Positions 26,837 through 35,745 of a stretch of DNA of 64,000 bases are shown in pieces (position 1 is the stretch's first letter; every line of letters starts with the position of its first letter). The DNA comes from Campylobacter concisus. GTDB lineage: Bacteria; Campylobacterota; Campylobacteria; Campylobacterales; Campylobacteraceae. Where the stretch lies: contig NZ_PIRO01000001.1 of assembly GCF_003048905.1 (NCBI RefSeq), positions 1-64,000 on the forward strand, given 5' to 3'. The translations under genes were made by a program, and so were the position numbers. Under the pieces are notes generated by a model. That model made no database searches. It was not told where the DNA came from and worked only from the letters and a program-made list of their open reading frames with translations.

Positions 26837-27802
26837 ATGAAAATTATTATCGACCGCTTTGACGGAACTAAAAAATATGAATCAACTTATGAGCTAACAA
26901 ATGAAGAGATCAAAGGCAAAACTCTTTTAACAGTGCTTCTTGATATCAAACAAAAAAAGGATGCGACATTAAATTTCACAGCATCTTGCCGCTCAGCGAT
27001 ATGTGGAGCGTGCGCTGTTAGAGTAAATGGCCACTCATATCTAGCCTGTGATACAAAGATGAATGAGCTTTTGGCGGAGTATGACAACCCAGAGAGCATA
27101 AGAATCTCTCCACTTGGAAATTTCAAAGTGATCTCAGACCTCATGGTGGACTGGGAACCAAGTATTGAAAATTTACGCAAGATTAAGCCTAGTATCACTG
27201 CTAAGTCAGAATTTAGCGCAGAAAAAGGCTGTAAGCAAAGTCAAAAAGAGTATGACAAAGTAGCTCTTGAATGGGACTGCATACTTTGTGGAGCCTGTGC
27301 CAGCGAGTGTAATAAACTAGAAGCTGATGCGAGCGACTATATGCAGCCATTTGTATTTGTTCATGCTTATAGAGCGGCATTTGACTCACGCAGTAAAGAT
27401 CCTATGCCGCACCTAAAACCAGCTATAGATAATGGCCTTTGGATGTGTGTAAAGTGCCAAGAGTGCGCTGATCGCTGTCCAAAAGGCATAAGCGCATGCA
27501 AAGACATAACTGATCTTCGCATCATGGCTATACAAAAAGGCTTTGATGATGGCATGGGACCAGATCACGCTGAGGCGTTTTTAACCGATCTAGTTGATGG
27601 CTCAGGCAGACTAAATGAGATCAAGCTTGCGCTTCGCTCTGAGGGAGTGTTTAAAAATATGGGCAAAATGGATATCGCTGCAAATTTAATGCTTGCAGGT
27701 AAGATGAATCCGCTTCATATTTTCGGCGAAGAGGACATAGAAGGACATGATGATCTAGTAAAAATGATAAATGCGGCTCGCAAAGCTGCTAGTAAGGAGT
27801 AA
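26837..27802 (+). CDS. mfrB: Methylmenaquinol:fumarate reductase iron-sulfur subunit MfrB
   Basis: 321-residue electron-transfer subunit. A plant-type 2Fe-2S motif (CRSAICGACAVRVNG) is followed by CILCGACASEC and CVKCQECADRC for the other clusters. It connects the MfrA flavin to MfrE. AAGGAG stands before the ATG and 2 bp separate it from mfrE. It has no Tat signal and is presumably exported bound to MfrA. Confidence 0.93.
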   Translation: MKIIIDRFDGTKKYESTYELTNEEIKGKTLLTVLLDIKQKKDATLNFTASCRSAICGACAVRVNGHSYLACDTKMNELLAEYDNPESIRISPLGNFKVISDLMVDWEPSIENLRKIKPSITAKSEFSAEKGCKQSQKEYDKVALEWDCILCGACASECNKLEADASDYMQPFVFVHAYRAAFDSRSKDPMPHLKPAIDNGLWMCVKCQECADRCPKGISACKDITDLRIMAIQKGFDDGMGPDHAEAFLTDLVDGSGRLNEIKLALRSEGVFKNMGKMDIAANLMLAGKMNPLHIFGEEDIEGHDDLVKMINAARKAASKE

Positions 27803-27804
27803 TT

Positions 27805-28662
27805 ATGCAAAACGAATTCGCTTTTTTTCCAGGATGCGTACTCTCTCAAGCAGCTAAAGAGGCTAAGATGTCGCTTGAGGCTATCGCTCCGATACTTGGC
27901 TGGAAGCTTCACGAGATAAAGGGCTGGAGCTGCTGTGGTGCCCAACAAGCACAAGACGTCGATCCTATCGCTACGCTTGTGGCAAATGCTAGAAACATAG
28001 CGCTTGCAGAGCAGATGAATATGCCTATGCTTACGACATGCTCAACTTGTATGCTAACTCTAACAAGAGCTAAAACTACACTTGATAAGGGTGCAAAGGA
28101 CCGCATAAATACTTTCTTGGCTGAGGGTAATATGAAATACAATGGCTCAACTGAGATCACAAGCCTTCTTTGGGTGCTTTATCAAAACGTAGAAACGCTA
28201 AGAGCAAAGATTGTTAAGCCACTTAGTGGGCTAAAAGTAGCGCTATTTTACGGCTGCCATAGCCTAAGACCTGAAAAAGATCTTCATAACAGAGAAAGCT
28301 CAGTCAATCCAAAGAGCTTTGAAACCGTTGTAGGCGCACTTGGCGCTACTATTGTGCCATTTGAGAAAAGACTTGACTGCTGCGGATTCCACGCTAGCTA
28401 CCCAGCTGGCACATCTGTAAGAAAAATGTCAAGCCAGATCGTAAATAACGCCGATGAAAACGGCGCTGACGTAGTTGTCACACCATGCCCACTTTGTCAA
28501 ATGCAACTTGACATCTACCAAGAGAGATATCAAGATGAAAACCACTCAAACGTGAGAAAACCTATCATTCACCTCTCTCAGCTTGTAGGTCTTGCACTTG
28601 GACTATCTGTTGAAGATCTTGGACTTGATCTAAACATCATCGACGCTACCAAGATAGCGTAA
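27805..28662 (+). CDS. mfrE: Methylmenaquinol:fumarate reductase CCG-domain subunit MfrE
   Basis: 285-residue subunit with two cysteine-rich CCG domains (CFPGC...GWSCCGAQ and YGCH...LDCCGFHASYP...CPLCQ), like heterodisulfide reductase subunit B and SdhE of W. succinogenes. From family knowledge it links the complex to the methylmenaquinol pool. AAGGAG precedes the ATG. A hairpin follows the gene. Confidence 0.92.
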   Translation: MQNEFAFFPGCVLSQAAKEAKMSLEAIAPILGWKLHEIKGWSCCGAQQAQDVDPIATLVANARNIALAEQMNMPMLTTCSTCMLTLTRAKTTLDKGAKDRINTFLAEGNMKYNGSTEITSLLWVLYQNVETLRAKIVKPLSGLKVALFYGCHSLRPEKDLHNRESSVNPKSFETVVGALGATIVPFEKRLDCCGFHASYPAGTSVRKMSSQIVNNADENGADVVVTPCPLCQMQLDIYQERYQDENHSNVRKPIIHLSQLVGLALGLSVEDLGLDLNIIDATKIA

Positions 28663-28668
28663 ATTTTG

Positions 28669-28690
28669 TCCCACGTCTTTTGGCGTGGGA
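28669..28690 (+). terminator. Hairpin after mfrABE
   Basis: TCCCACG at 28669-28675 pairs with CGTGGGA at 28684-28690 across an 8-nt loop, 7 bp after the mfrE stop. The downstream T run is weak, so termination strength is uncertain. Confidence 0.55.
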
Positions 28691-28824
28691 AATTCTTAAA
28701 ATTTATTTTTCTATTACAAACAAAGCAAATTTGGCATTTTATAAAAATTTTTAATATAAAAATGGATCAAAAATAATAAAATTTATTATGTAAATTCTTT
28801 TATTTATATAAAATATTTTTTAGC

Positions 28825-28830
28825 TATAAT
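28825..28830 (+). promoter_or_regulatory. -10 element upstream of the large adhesin gene
   Basis: TATAAT 48 bp before the ATG, preceded by a T-rich stretch as is usual for Campylobacter housekeeping promoters. The 150 bp further upstream is AT-rich and empty. Confidence 0.5.
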
Positions 28831-28877
28831 CGCGTGAAATTTTAAATGGATTGATTATTAAATTTAAAGGACTAAAT

Positions 28878-31800
28878 ATGCAAAACGTTGGTATAGTCGC
28901 AAAAATAAGTGGAAAAGTATTTGTAAAACGCAATGGAAAGTTGATCGCACTAAAACAGGGAGATGAGATATTTTTAGGTGACGAGATCATAACACAAAAT
29001 AGTGGTGATACAGTCGTTATAAATTTCTATCACGCTTCGCCTATTGCGCTACTTGAGCCCCAAACTATCGTGATCACAAAAGAGCTATCAAAAGCAAATT
29101 TTAATACGCAAGGCAGTGAAGCACAGATAGAAGAAGATAAGAGAAATTTTCTTGTTGAGAATGAAGAAACAAAAAACAAAGGCGAAGACGACAGCCCTCA
29201 TAACGCAAGTCATAGTTCTCATGGCTCAAGTCACGGTAGTAGCTTTGCAAGCATAAATGGTTTAAATTTTGATACACAAGGTCACATCTCAAATATTATT
29301 GGTGTTTATGGTGATGCAGTTGTACTGCCAGTCATATTAAAAGAGTTGGCATTGGCACATAGATCTATTAGCGGCGCGGTAGCAGCGGTAGAGCAAAAAG
29401 AGAGTGTTCCAGTTATTGCAGCGCCAAGTGTTAGTATTTTAAAAGACATTGATGGCGACGGCTATATAAATATTGCAGAAGCAGACGGCGATGCAAATCA
29501 TACTGGTATGGCGGTTACTTTTAATAATGACTTCAAGCCAAACGACAAAGTGACATTGGAAGTCGTAAATAACGGTGTAAAGACTATACTTGTTTATAAA
29601 GTTGATCAAGCTGGTACAAGCGTGATAAATATAAATAATCCAAGTGAAATTTTACCTATTTCGTCAAATGCTATAAACCCAGAGCAAAAAGAATTTATCA
29701 TTCCAAGTGTCGCTGTCACTCCAAATGCTATATTTAGTGTAAATTCTAGTATCACTTTAGCAAATGGTACTAACTCATCTGTGGCAAATATAGCCACAAG
29801 TGTTGATACCATCACTCCGACTCTTGGCTTTAAAAAGGTCGTTTTGGGAAAAGATTTAAACGGCGATGGTGTCATAGATGCAAGCGAAAATAGCTTTAAT
29901 CCAGTAGTTAGTACACCAAGTGATGATGCGAAGGTCATCTTATCGCCAAATATGAAAATAGGTGATAAGATAAAGCTAACGACTACCGATCCTGACGGAA
30001 CCTTGTATGAAAAGGTACTGGTTAAAACATCACAAAACACGCTTACAGATAAAGAGAGCGGCGAGAGCTATCCGCTCACAAGTGAAAGTGGTGAAAATGT
30101 CGGTTTTAACGTAGCAAATGCGGTTAAAATTTCATCTTCAACTCCAACAAATATAAATATCCAAATGATAAGTAAGTCGGGCAATCCAGGTGCAACTGAA
30201 ACCATAACCATAGCAAACAACAATGATCCAATCGCTGTTTTTACCCTTGATGATAATAAAGATGGGATTATAAATTTAGCTGAACTTACAAAAAGTGGTG
30301 GTACGGCCTTATCGATAGATATTTATATACCAAACAATGCCGTAGTTGGCGATAAGATCCGTATAAAAGTTGATGATCCAGCTAGCACACCAACAAGCGT
30401 AACAAAGACATATACCATCTCATCTGACGGACTTACTGCTACGCTTGATGGTGGAACGGAGATTATCCCTATAGAAAATGGCAAGATTACTATTGCTGAT
30501 CCAACAAACTCGAGCGATCCAAGCATAAAAAGGCTAAGTACGACGATTATTGATGGCACGACTGGCACCCCAAAAGCTTCAAGCGTGAGTGAAATTTCAA
30601 GCGATACAGTTGCACCTATTAAATCCCCACATGTACAGTTTGCAAAAGATAACGATAAAGATGGTGTTCTAACCAGTAAGGAGAGCGGCTTTAGCCCTGA
30701 TGGTGTAAAGACACCGATAAAGATAAAAATTCCAAACGATGCAAAAGATGGTGATAAATTTGAGATAGATATCGCAGGAAGTGATGGTAAAACAGATAAA
30801 ATCACTATTAAAATTTCTCAAAACGCATCTGGTGTATATAGTGCCACGAGAGATGATGGTGCGCCTATTAGTGTAAATAATGGTACCATAGAGACCACCA
30901 CAAGACTTTATGGGCTTACGACAAATTTTACAACTACATTTACTGACAAAGCTGGCAATAAAGCAGCCCCAGTCACAGACAAGATAACTCTAGATAATAG
31001 CATAAAGGTGCAGTTTGCAAGGGATAATGATGGTGATGGACTGATAGATAGTATCACAACTCCTTCTGGCTCGTCATCAACTCAAAGCGATCTTGATATC
31101 TACCTGCCTAATAATACAAAACCAGGAAGCAGTATAAACGTCACGATATCAACTCCTACCATACCATCTGTTACAACAACTGTCAAATATACCATAAGCG
31201 ACGATGGATTAACAGCCGTACCAAGTGATGGTTCGGTACCGCTTCCAATAGCCGGTGGTAAATTTAGCATACCAGACGTTCCTATTTCTATGGATCATTC
31301 TACGCCGGTTAGAGCGACTATCACAACACCTGGCGAGACTACGACGACTGATGGTATCCGTGGTAGATTATTTGACTTTGGAATTTTAGAGTATATTGAC
31401 GATGTAAAGCTTGCTACGCAGATAGATGGAGGAGTTATAAATATCGCAAAATACTTAAGAGCAGGAGATAATGAAAAAGTTATTCAGAAAAATAACTTTG
31501 ATAATGAGAGCAAAACTATAAAAGAGTACAATGTTTCGCTTACTAACGATGAGCAGCCAAATATAGTCTTTGGTGTAGACCGTGCTCCTGGAACCAAGCT
31601 TCGTTTAGCTCTTGAAGATGATCATGGTAATGCTAAAATTTTACCAAACGGACAAAACTATATGGATCTAGTTGTAGGTGCGGACAAGCGTGTAAATATG
31701 GACTTTGAAGCACTTCGACTAAAATTGGATGAAAGATACTCAAATATTAGAGCGACTGTTTTAAAAAGTGATGAAACAAAAGATGATGATCTCTTGGTTC

Positions 31801-33584
31801 GAGTCGATCTTGATGCTACTCCAGATGCAATAGCTACACCAAATGCCACGTCTAATGTTACTAGTGTAGATATTTCAGGCAGTATCGGAACCGACTCAAA
31901 TGGTAACAACACTCTTAATAAAAATACCATAAATAAAGTTGATCTTTATGATTTGCTAAATTCTGTTCACAAAAGCTCGTCTCTTGATAATGCACATAGC
32001 TATTCTGAAAATTTTGCCCTATCAGCCAATAGTACTGGGGCAAATTTTATGATAAAAAATTCTGACGCCGCAGGAAACGTATCTATTAGCACTGTTACAT
32101 TTATTGGCAATAGCGGTCTTGATGCTGATATGTGGTTTTACAACTACGTAGATCCGTCATGGAGAGCTAGAGTTGGTAACAATTCTGGTGTTTATAGTAC
32201 GCGAGGAGGTAAGTCTATTTATAAAGACTATATGGAAATTTATTCCCCAAGTGCCTCTACTACCTATGATGTTGTGCAGTTTGCTTCAGGAACACACTAT
32301 AAGACTTTGTCTAATCAAGGAAATATGCATGCAGAGGATTTAGCTAGAGTTGGTAGACATGGAGATAGTGCCTTATACGATGCGTCTAATCCATATGCAC
32401 CAAAGAAATTTAGAAATGGCGTCGATACTGCTGCTGGCACTGGTGATAACATAGGCTTTGCAAATGGTGTTTTAAAAGGTAGACCCGGCAATTATACCCT
32501 TGGTGAGTCAAATCCTGTTGGATCTGATCTTGTTATGAAGATGAATGGCTGGATATATGTAAGTGCACCTGGAATATACTCTGTAAGAGCAGCAGACTTG
32601 CATAACTATGCAGAGCTTACTATAAATGGAACGACACAAAAATTTGGAAGTCCAACAACATATATAAACCCGACGACGGAAGCATCGTATGGTAAAAATG
32701 GCCAGTGGTGGAGTAGGGATTTTACATTTGATAAAGCTGGTTTTTATAAACTTGATATGGAGTATATGGACGGAACTGGTGAGATGAACTTATCTTTATA
32801 TATGCTTCCAAAAAGTGTAGCAAACACTTATGGCCCCCAAGATCCGTATCCTTCATCTATGCTAGTTGGAGCTCAAGGTAGTGGTACGCATCTCTTTAGT
32901 AATAATTATGTTGAAGCACTTATTCAAAATGGACATCTAAAAAAGATAGGAACTACAAATTCTTACGAACTAAGCGACACTAGTAAATACGGCGAATCAA
33001 ATTTTAGTGATCCAGTTTACCTAAGACAAGAGGGTGATATAAAAGGTGGCAACCTAGATGATGCCTTTGTTTATAGTAAGGGTAGAATGATAGATGGTAG
33101 AGGCGGCGTGGATACTCTGATAGTCGTTGATGATGTGGATTTTTCAAATTTAGATAACGTTAAAAAGATAAATAACTTTGAAAAGATCCAGCTAGGCAGT
33201 GCCGATCAAGCGGTATCTATAAAATTTAGCCCAGATGGTGTATTTGATATTATTGATAGCAGAAATACAAGGGACGCAAGCAATAGTACAGCTAGTGAGA
33301 GTGTAAATACAGTGTTAAAAGTCATAGGTGACAGCAAAGACCTAGTACAGCTCACACACGACTTTGTAAAAGCTACAAAAGCTGATGTTGCTACGCTAAA
33401 TAGAAAACATAGTGTTGTCGGTGACATGTACAACAAAGTAGATGTCACAAGTGAGGGTGATGCAGTAAATCAAGTCTATAAAGCGACATTTAATCGCCAA
33501 GAAACCATCAATGGAAATACAATAAACACAAGACACACTGTTTTTCTTGAGATCCAAGATGGTGTACAGGTTGATCTATTATAG
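28878..33584 (+). CDS. Large repeat adhesin, retention-module / T1SS-like
   Basis: 1568 residues from the ATG at 28878 (AAAGG at 28866-28870). The N-terminal ~75 residues (VGIVAKISGKVFVKRNG, then LKQGDEIFLGDEIIT) match the retention module of type-I-secreted LapA/BapA-style adhesins; there is no Sec signal. A Ser/His-rich linker follows. Five calcium-type loops start at D190 (DIDGDGYIN), D326 (DLNGDGVID), D458 (DDNKDGIIN), D591 (DNDKDGVLT) and D716 (DNDGDGLID), spaced 125-136 residues, marking a repeat of about 130. Residues ~1082-1310 look like a PA14-type domain (WFYNYVDPSWRAR, GWIYVSAPGIYSVRAAD, QWWSRDFTFDKAGFYKLDMEY). The end has an RTX-like GRGGVDTLIV and an acidic C-terminus, where a secretion signal would sit. 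No secretion genes are adjacent. Confidence 0.8.
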   Translation: MQNVGIVAKISGKVFVKRNGKLIALKQGDEIFLGDEIITQNSGDTVVINFYHASPIALLEPQTIVITKELSKANFNTQGSEAQIEEDKRNFLVENEETKNKGEDDSPHNASHSSHGSSHGSSFASINGLNFDTQGHISNIIGVYGDAVVLPVILKELALAHRSISGAVAAVEQKESVPVIAAPSVSILKDIDGDGYINIAEADGDANHTGMAVTFNNDFKPNDKVTLEVVNNGVKTILVYKVDQAGTSVININNPSEILPISSNAINPEQKEFIIPSVAVTPNAIFSVNSSITLANGTNSSVANIATSVDTITPTLGFKKVVLGKDLNGDGVIDASENSFNPVVSTPSDDAKVILSPNMKIGDKIKLTTTDPDGTLYEKVLVKTSQNTLTDKESGESYPLTSESGENVGFNVANAVKISSSTPTNINIQMISKSGNPGATETITIANNNDPIAVFTLDDNKDGIINLAELTKSGGTALSIDIYIPNNAVVGDKIRIKVDDPASTPTSVTKTYTISSDGLTATLDGGTEIIPIENGKITIADPTNSSDPSIKRLSTTIIDGTTGTPKASSVSEISSDTVAPIKSPHVQFAKDNDKDGVLTSKESGFSPDGVKTPIKIKIPNDAKDGDKFEIDIAGSDGKTDKITIKISQNASGVYSATRDDGAPISVNNGTIETTTRLYGLTTNFTTTFTDKAGNKAAPVTDKITLDNSIKVQFARDNDGDGLIDSITTPSGSSSTQSDLDIYLPNNTKPGSSINVTISTPTIPSVTTTVKYTISDDGLTAVPSDGSVPLPIAGGKFSIPDVPISMDHSTPVRATITTPGETTTTDGIRGRLFDFGILEYIDDVKLATQIDGGVINIAKYLRAGDNEKVIQKNNFDNESKTIKEYNVSLTNDEQPNIVFGVDRAPGTKLRLALEDDHGNAKILPNGQNYMDLVVGADKRVNMDFEALRLKLDERYSNIRATVLKSDETKDDDLLVRVDLDATPDAIATPNATSNVTSVDISGSIGTDSNGNNTLNKNTINKVDLYDLLNSVHKSSSLDNAHSYSENFALSANSTGANFMIKNSDAAGNVSISTVTFIGNSGLDADMWFYNYVDPSWRARVGNNSGVYSTRGGKSIYKDYMEIYSPSASTTYDVVQFASGTHYKTLSNQGNMHAEDLARVGRHGDSALYDASNPYAPKKFRNGVDTAAGTGDNIGFANGVLKGRPGNYTLGESNPVGSDLVMKMNGWIYVSAPGIYSVRAADLHNYAELTINGTTQKFGSPTTYINPTTEASYGKNGQWWSRDFTFDKAGFYKLDMEYMDGTGEMNLSLYMLPKSVANTYGPQDPYPSSMLVGAQGSGTHLFSNNYVEALIQNGHLKKIGTTNSYELSDTSKYGESNFSDPVYLRQEGDIKGGNLDDAFVYSKGRMIDGRGGVDTLIVVDDVDFSNLDNVKKINNFEKIQLGSADQAVSIKFSPDGVFDIIDSRNTRDASNSTASESVNTVLKVIGDSKDLVQLTHDFVKATKADVATLNRKHSVVGDMYNKVDVTSEGDAVNQVYKATFNRQETINGNTINTRHTVFLEIQDGVQVDLL

Positions 33585-33609
33585 AAATTTAAATTTTATA
33601 AAGAAGAGT

Positions 33610-33643
33610 AAAGCCCAAAATTTCTATTGGGCTTTATAATTTT
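33610..33643. terminator. Bidirectional terminator between adhesin gene and htpG
   Basis: AAAGCCCAA at 33610-33618 pairs perfectly with TTGGGCTTT at 33627-33635 over an 8-nt loop. It is flanked by A-rich and T-rich sequence. It serves two convergent genes. Confidence 0.85.
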
Positions 33644-35498
33644 AGATAGCTTTTAACATAACTTTCGTTAGTAGCTCTGAAAATTTAGCTGGATTTTCTA
33701 GGCTCATGCCCTCATTTAGCCTTGCCATATCAAGAAGCAAAGGCGCTATGTCATAAACCATTGCCTCATTCTTTTCTAGTTTTGCAAAAATTTCATGGTT
33801 CGCATTGATCTCTAAGATCGGCTTAACTTTTGGAGCGTTTGCACCTTGTCCCATTTGTTTTAGCATCTCTTGCATAGCATAATCAGGATCATTTTTATCA
33901 TAAATTAGCACCGCAGCGGAGCTTGAGAGTCTTGAGCTAAGCTTGACATCTTTGACTTCATCTTTTAAAATTTCTTTCATTTTAACAAGCGTATTTGCAA
34001 TTTTGCTTTCATCTACTTTTTCATCACTTTTTATCTCATCATTGATATCAGCGTGTGAGACTGATTTTAGAGGTGTTTTGTCAAAATCATTTACCATTGG
34101 CATGACGATCGTGTCGATCTCTTCATCCATAATAAGAACCTCAATATTATTTTTCTTAAAGCTCTCAAGAAGCGGAGAATTTCTTAGCATATTTTCATTA
34201 TTGCCACTTATGTAATAGATCGATTTTTGATCTTCTTTCATCGCCTCTTTGTACTCTTTTAGGCTGATAAGTCCATCTCTTTTTGAGCTTTTAAATAGAC
34301 AAAGATCTAAAATTTGCTCTTTTTCAGCGTTAAAGCCGTAAAGTCCCTCTTTTAAAACCTTGCCAAATAGTTTGTAAAATTTTATGTATTTTTCGCGGTC
34401 GTTATCTTTTAACTTTGCAAGCTCGCTTAAAATTTTCTTCACGCTTTGCTCTTTGACGCTTCTCATAATCGCATTTTCTTGCAAAATTTCGCGGCTAACA
34501 TTTAGTGGCAAGTCCTCAACATCAATGATACCCTTGATAAATCTTAAATATGGCGGCAAGAGTTCTTTTGCATCATCTGTGATGAAAACTCTTTTCACAT
34601 AGAGCTTCACGCCACTTTGGTAATCAACTCTAAATAGATCAAACGGCTCGGTGCTTGGTACATAAAATAGAGTTGAGTACTCGATCTTACCCTCAGCTTT
34701 TGTGTGGATGTAAAGGAGCGGGTCGCTGCTATCGTGAGAAATTTGCTTATAAAAGTCGTTGTAGTCTTGCTCTTTTAGGCTGGCTTTATTTAGTCTCCAA
34801 AGCGCATTTGCCTTGTTTATCTGCTCGTTTTTGGTCTCATAAGTGCCTTCTTTTTCGCCTTCTTTTGGAGCGACATAGCTTTGTTTATCCATAAATATAG
34901 GATAAGGGATGTGATTTGAATACTTCTTGACTATCTCTTCTATACGCCAAGAATTTGCAAACTCATCGTCATTTAAATGTAAGATGATGTTCGTTCCAAA
35001 GCTCTCTTTTTGGGCATCTTCGATCTCATAGCTTTTTGCATCAGATGTCCATTTATAGGCTTTGTCGCTAAGTGCTCGTCTACTTATGACCTCGATCTTG
35101 TTTGCCACCATAAATGCTGAGTAAAAGCCAACACCAAACTGACCGATCAATGAGCTATCTTTTTTAGCATCACCACTTAAATTTTTCATAAAACCTTTTG
35201 TGCCGCTTCTTGCTATCGTGCCTAAATTTGCGATAAGCTCGTCCTTATCCATGCCGATACCATTGTCACTGATGGTTAAAGTCTTAGCCTTATCATCTAC
35301 TTTGATGTCGATCCTTGGAGTGTAGCTTAGACTTTTATACTTTTCATCGGTCAAGCATAGGTAGTTTAGCTTGTCAAGAGCGTCGTTTGAGTTTGAGATG
35401 AGCTCTCTTAAAAATATCTCTTTGTTTGAGTAAAGAGAGTGGATCATTAAATTTAAAAGGTCATTTACCTCAGTTTGAAATTCAAATTTATCTGCCAT
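33642..35498 (-). CDS. htpG: Hsp90-family chaperone HtpG
   Basis: 618-residue ATP-dependent chaperone. The GHKL ATPase domain shows [28 protein letters not shown] and [14 protein letters not shown]; the middle domain has [15 protein letters not shown] start with AAGGAAAAG upstream. Its promoter region contains a HAIR-like inverted repeat, so HspR control is inferred. It is divergent from the chemoreceptor gene. Confidence 0.97.
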   Translation of the reverse strand: MADKFEFQTEVNDLLNLMIHSLYSNKEIFLRELISNSNDALDKLNYLCLTDEKYKSLSYTPRIDIKVDDKAKTLTISDNGIGMDKDELIANLGTIARSGTKGFMKNLSGDAKKDSSLIGQFGVGFYSAFMVANKIEVISRRALSDKAYKWTSDAKSYEIEDAQKESFGTNIILHLNDDEFANSWRIEEIVKKYSNHIPYPIFMDKQSYVAPKEGEKEGTYETKNEQINKANALWRLNKASLKEQDYNDFYKQISHDSSDPLLYIHTKAEGKIEYSTLFYVPSTEPFDLFRVDYQSGVKLYVKRVFITDDAKELLPPYLRFIKGIIDVEDLPLNVSREILQENAIMRSVKEQSVKKILSELAKLKDNDREKYIKFYKLFGKVLKEGLYGFNAEKEQILDLCLFKSSKRDGLISLKEYKEAMKEDQKSIYYISGNNENMLRNSPLLESFKKNNIEVLIMDEEIDTIVMPMVNDFDKTPLKSVSHADINDEIKSDEKVDESKIANTLVKMKEILKDEVKDVKLSSRLSSSAAVLIYDKNDPDYAMQEMLKQMGQGANAPKVKPILEINANHEIFAKLEKNEAMVYDIAPLLLDMARLNEGMSLENPAKFSELLTKVMLKAI

Positions 35499-35530
35499 TT
35501 TTCTTTTCCTTGTTTTAAAATTTTTGGCAG

Positions 35531-35536
35531 ATTATA
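35531..35536 (-). promoter_or_regulatory. -10 element of htpG
   Basis: TATAAT on the minus strand, with about 33 bp to the htpG ATG. The inverted repeat at 35564-35584 lies roughly 28 bp upstream of it, over the -35 region and beyond. Confidence 0.55.
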
Positions 35537-35560
35537 ACACAAAGTGATAAAAATATACTT

Positions 35561-35590
35561 AACCTTGATAGCATTACTATCAAGGTTTTT
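35561..35590. promoter_or_regulatory. HAIR-like inverted repeat (possible HspR operator) or orphan hairpin
   Basis: AACCTTGATAG at 35561-35571 and CTATCAAGGTT at 35577-35587 are perfect inverted arms. Read as CTTGATA-N7-TATCAAG (35564-35584) it has the same geometry as the HspR-associated repeat CTTGAGT-N7-ACTCAAG, agreeing at 10 of 14 arm positions. It sits upstream of the heat-shock gene htpG. On the plus strand it is followed by extra T residues, so it could also act as a terminator, although no plus-strand gene lies before it. Confidence 0.45.
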
Positions 35591-35707
35591 AAATTAATTT
35601 TTTAAAATGATTTCAAAAAAGTTATAGTTTATGAATAAAATAATAATGATAATTTATTAATTATTATTAATTATGCATTATTGTATAAAGTTTATTTAAA
35701 ATAGTGC

Positions 35708-35713
35708 TATAAT
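35708..35713 (+). promoter_or_regulatory. -10 element of the chemoreceptor gene
   Basis: TATAAT 32 bp before the ATG at 35746, with an AT-rich upstream stretch and no clear -35. A sigma-70 type promoter rather than a flagellar sigma-28 or sigma-54 type. Confidence 0.55.
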
Positions 35714-35745
35714 CAAGGTGAAAATTTTTGGAAAAAGGAGACAAA

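Noticed and set aside
29606..30805. Two minus-strand frames (144 and 160 residues) inside the adhesin gene
   Set aside because: They are antisense to the repeat region and hydrophobic only because of the repeated codons; no start signals.
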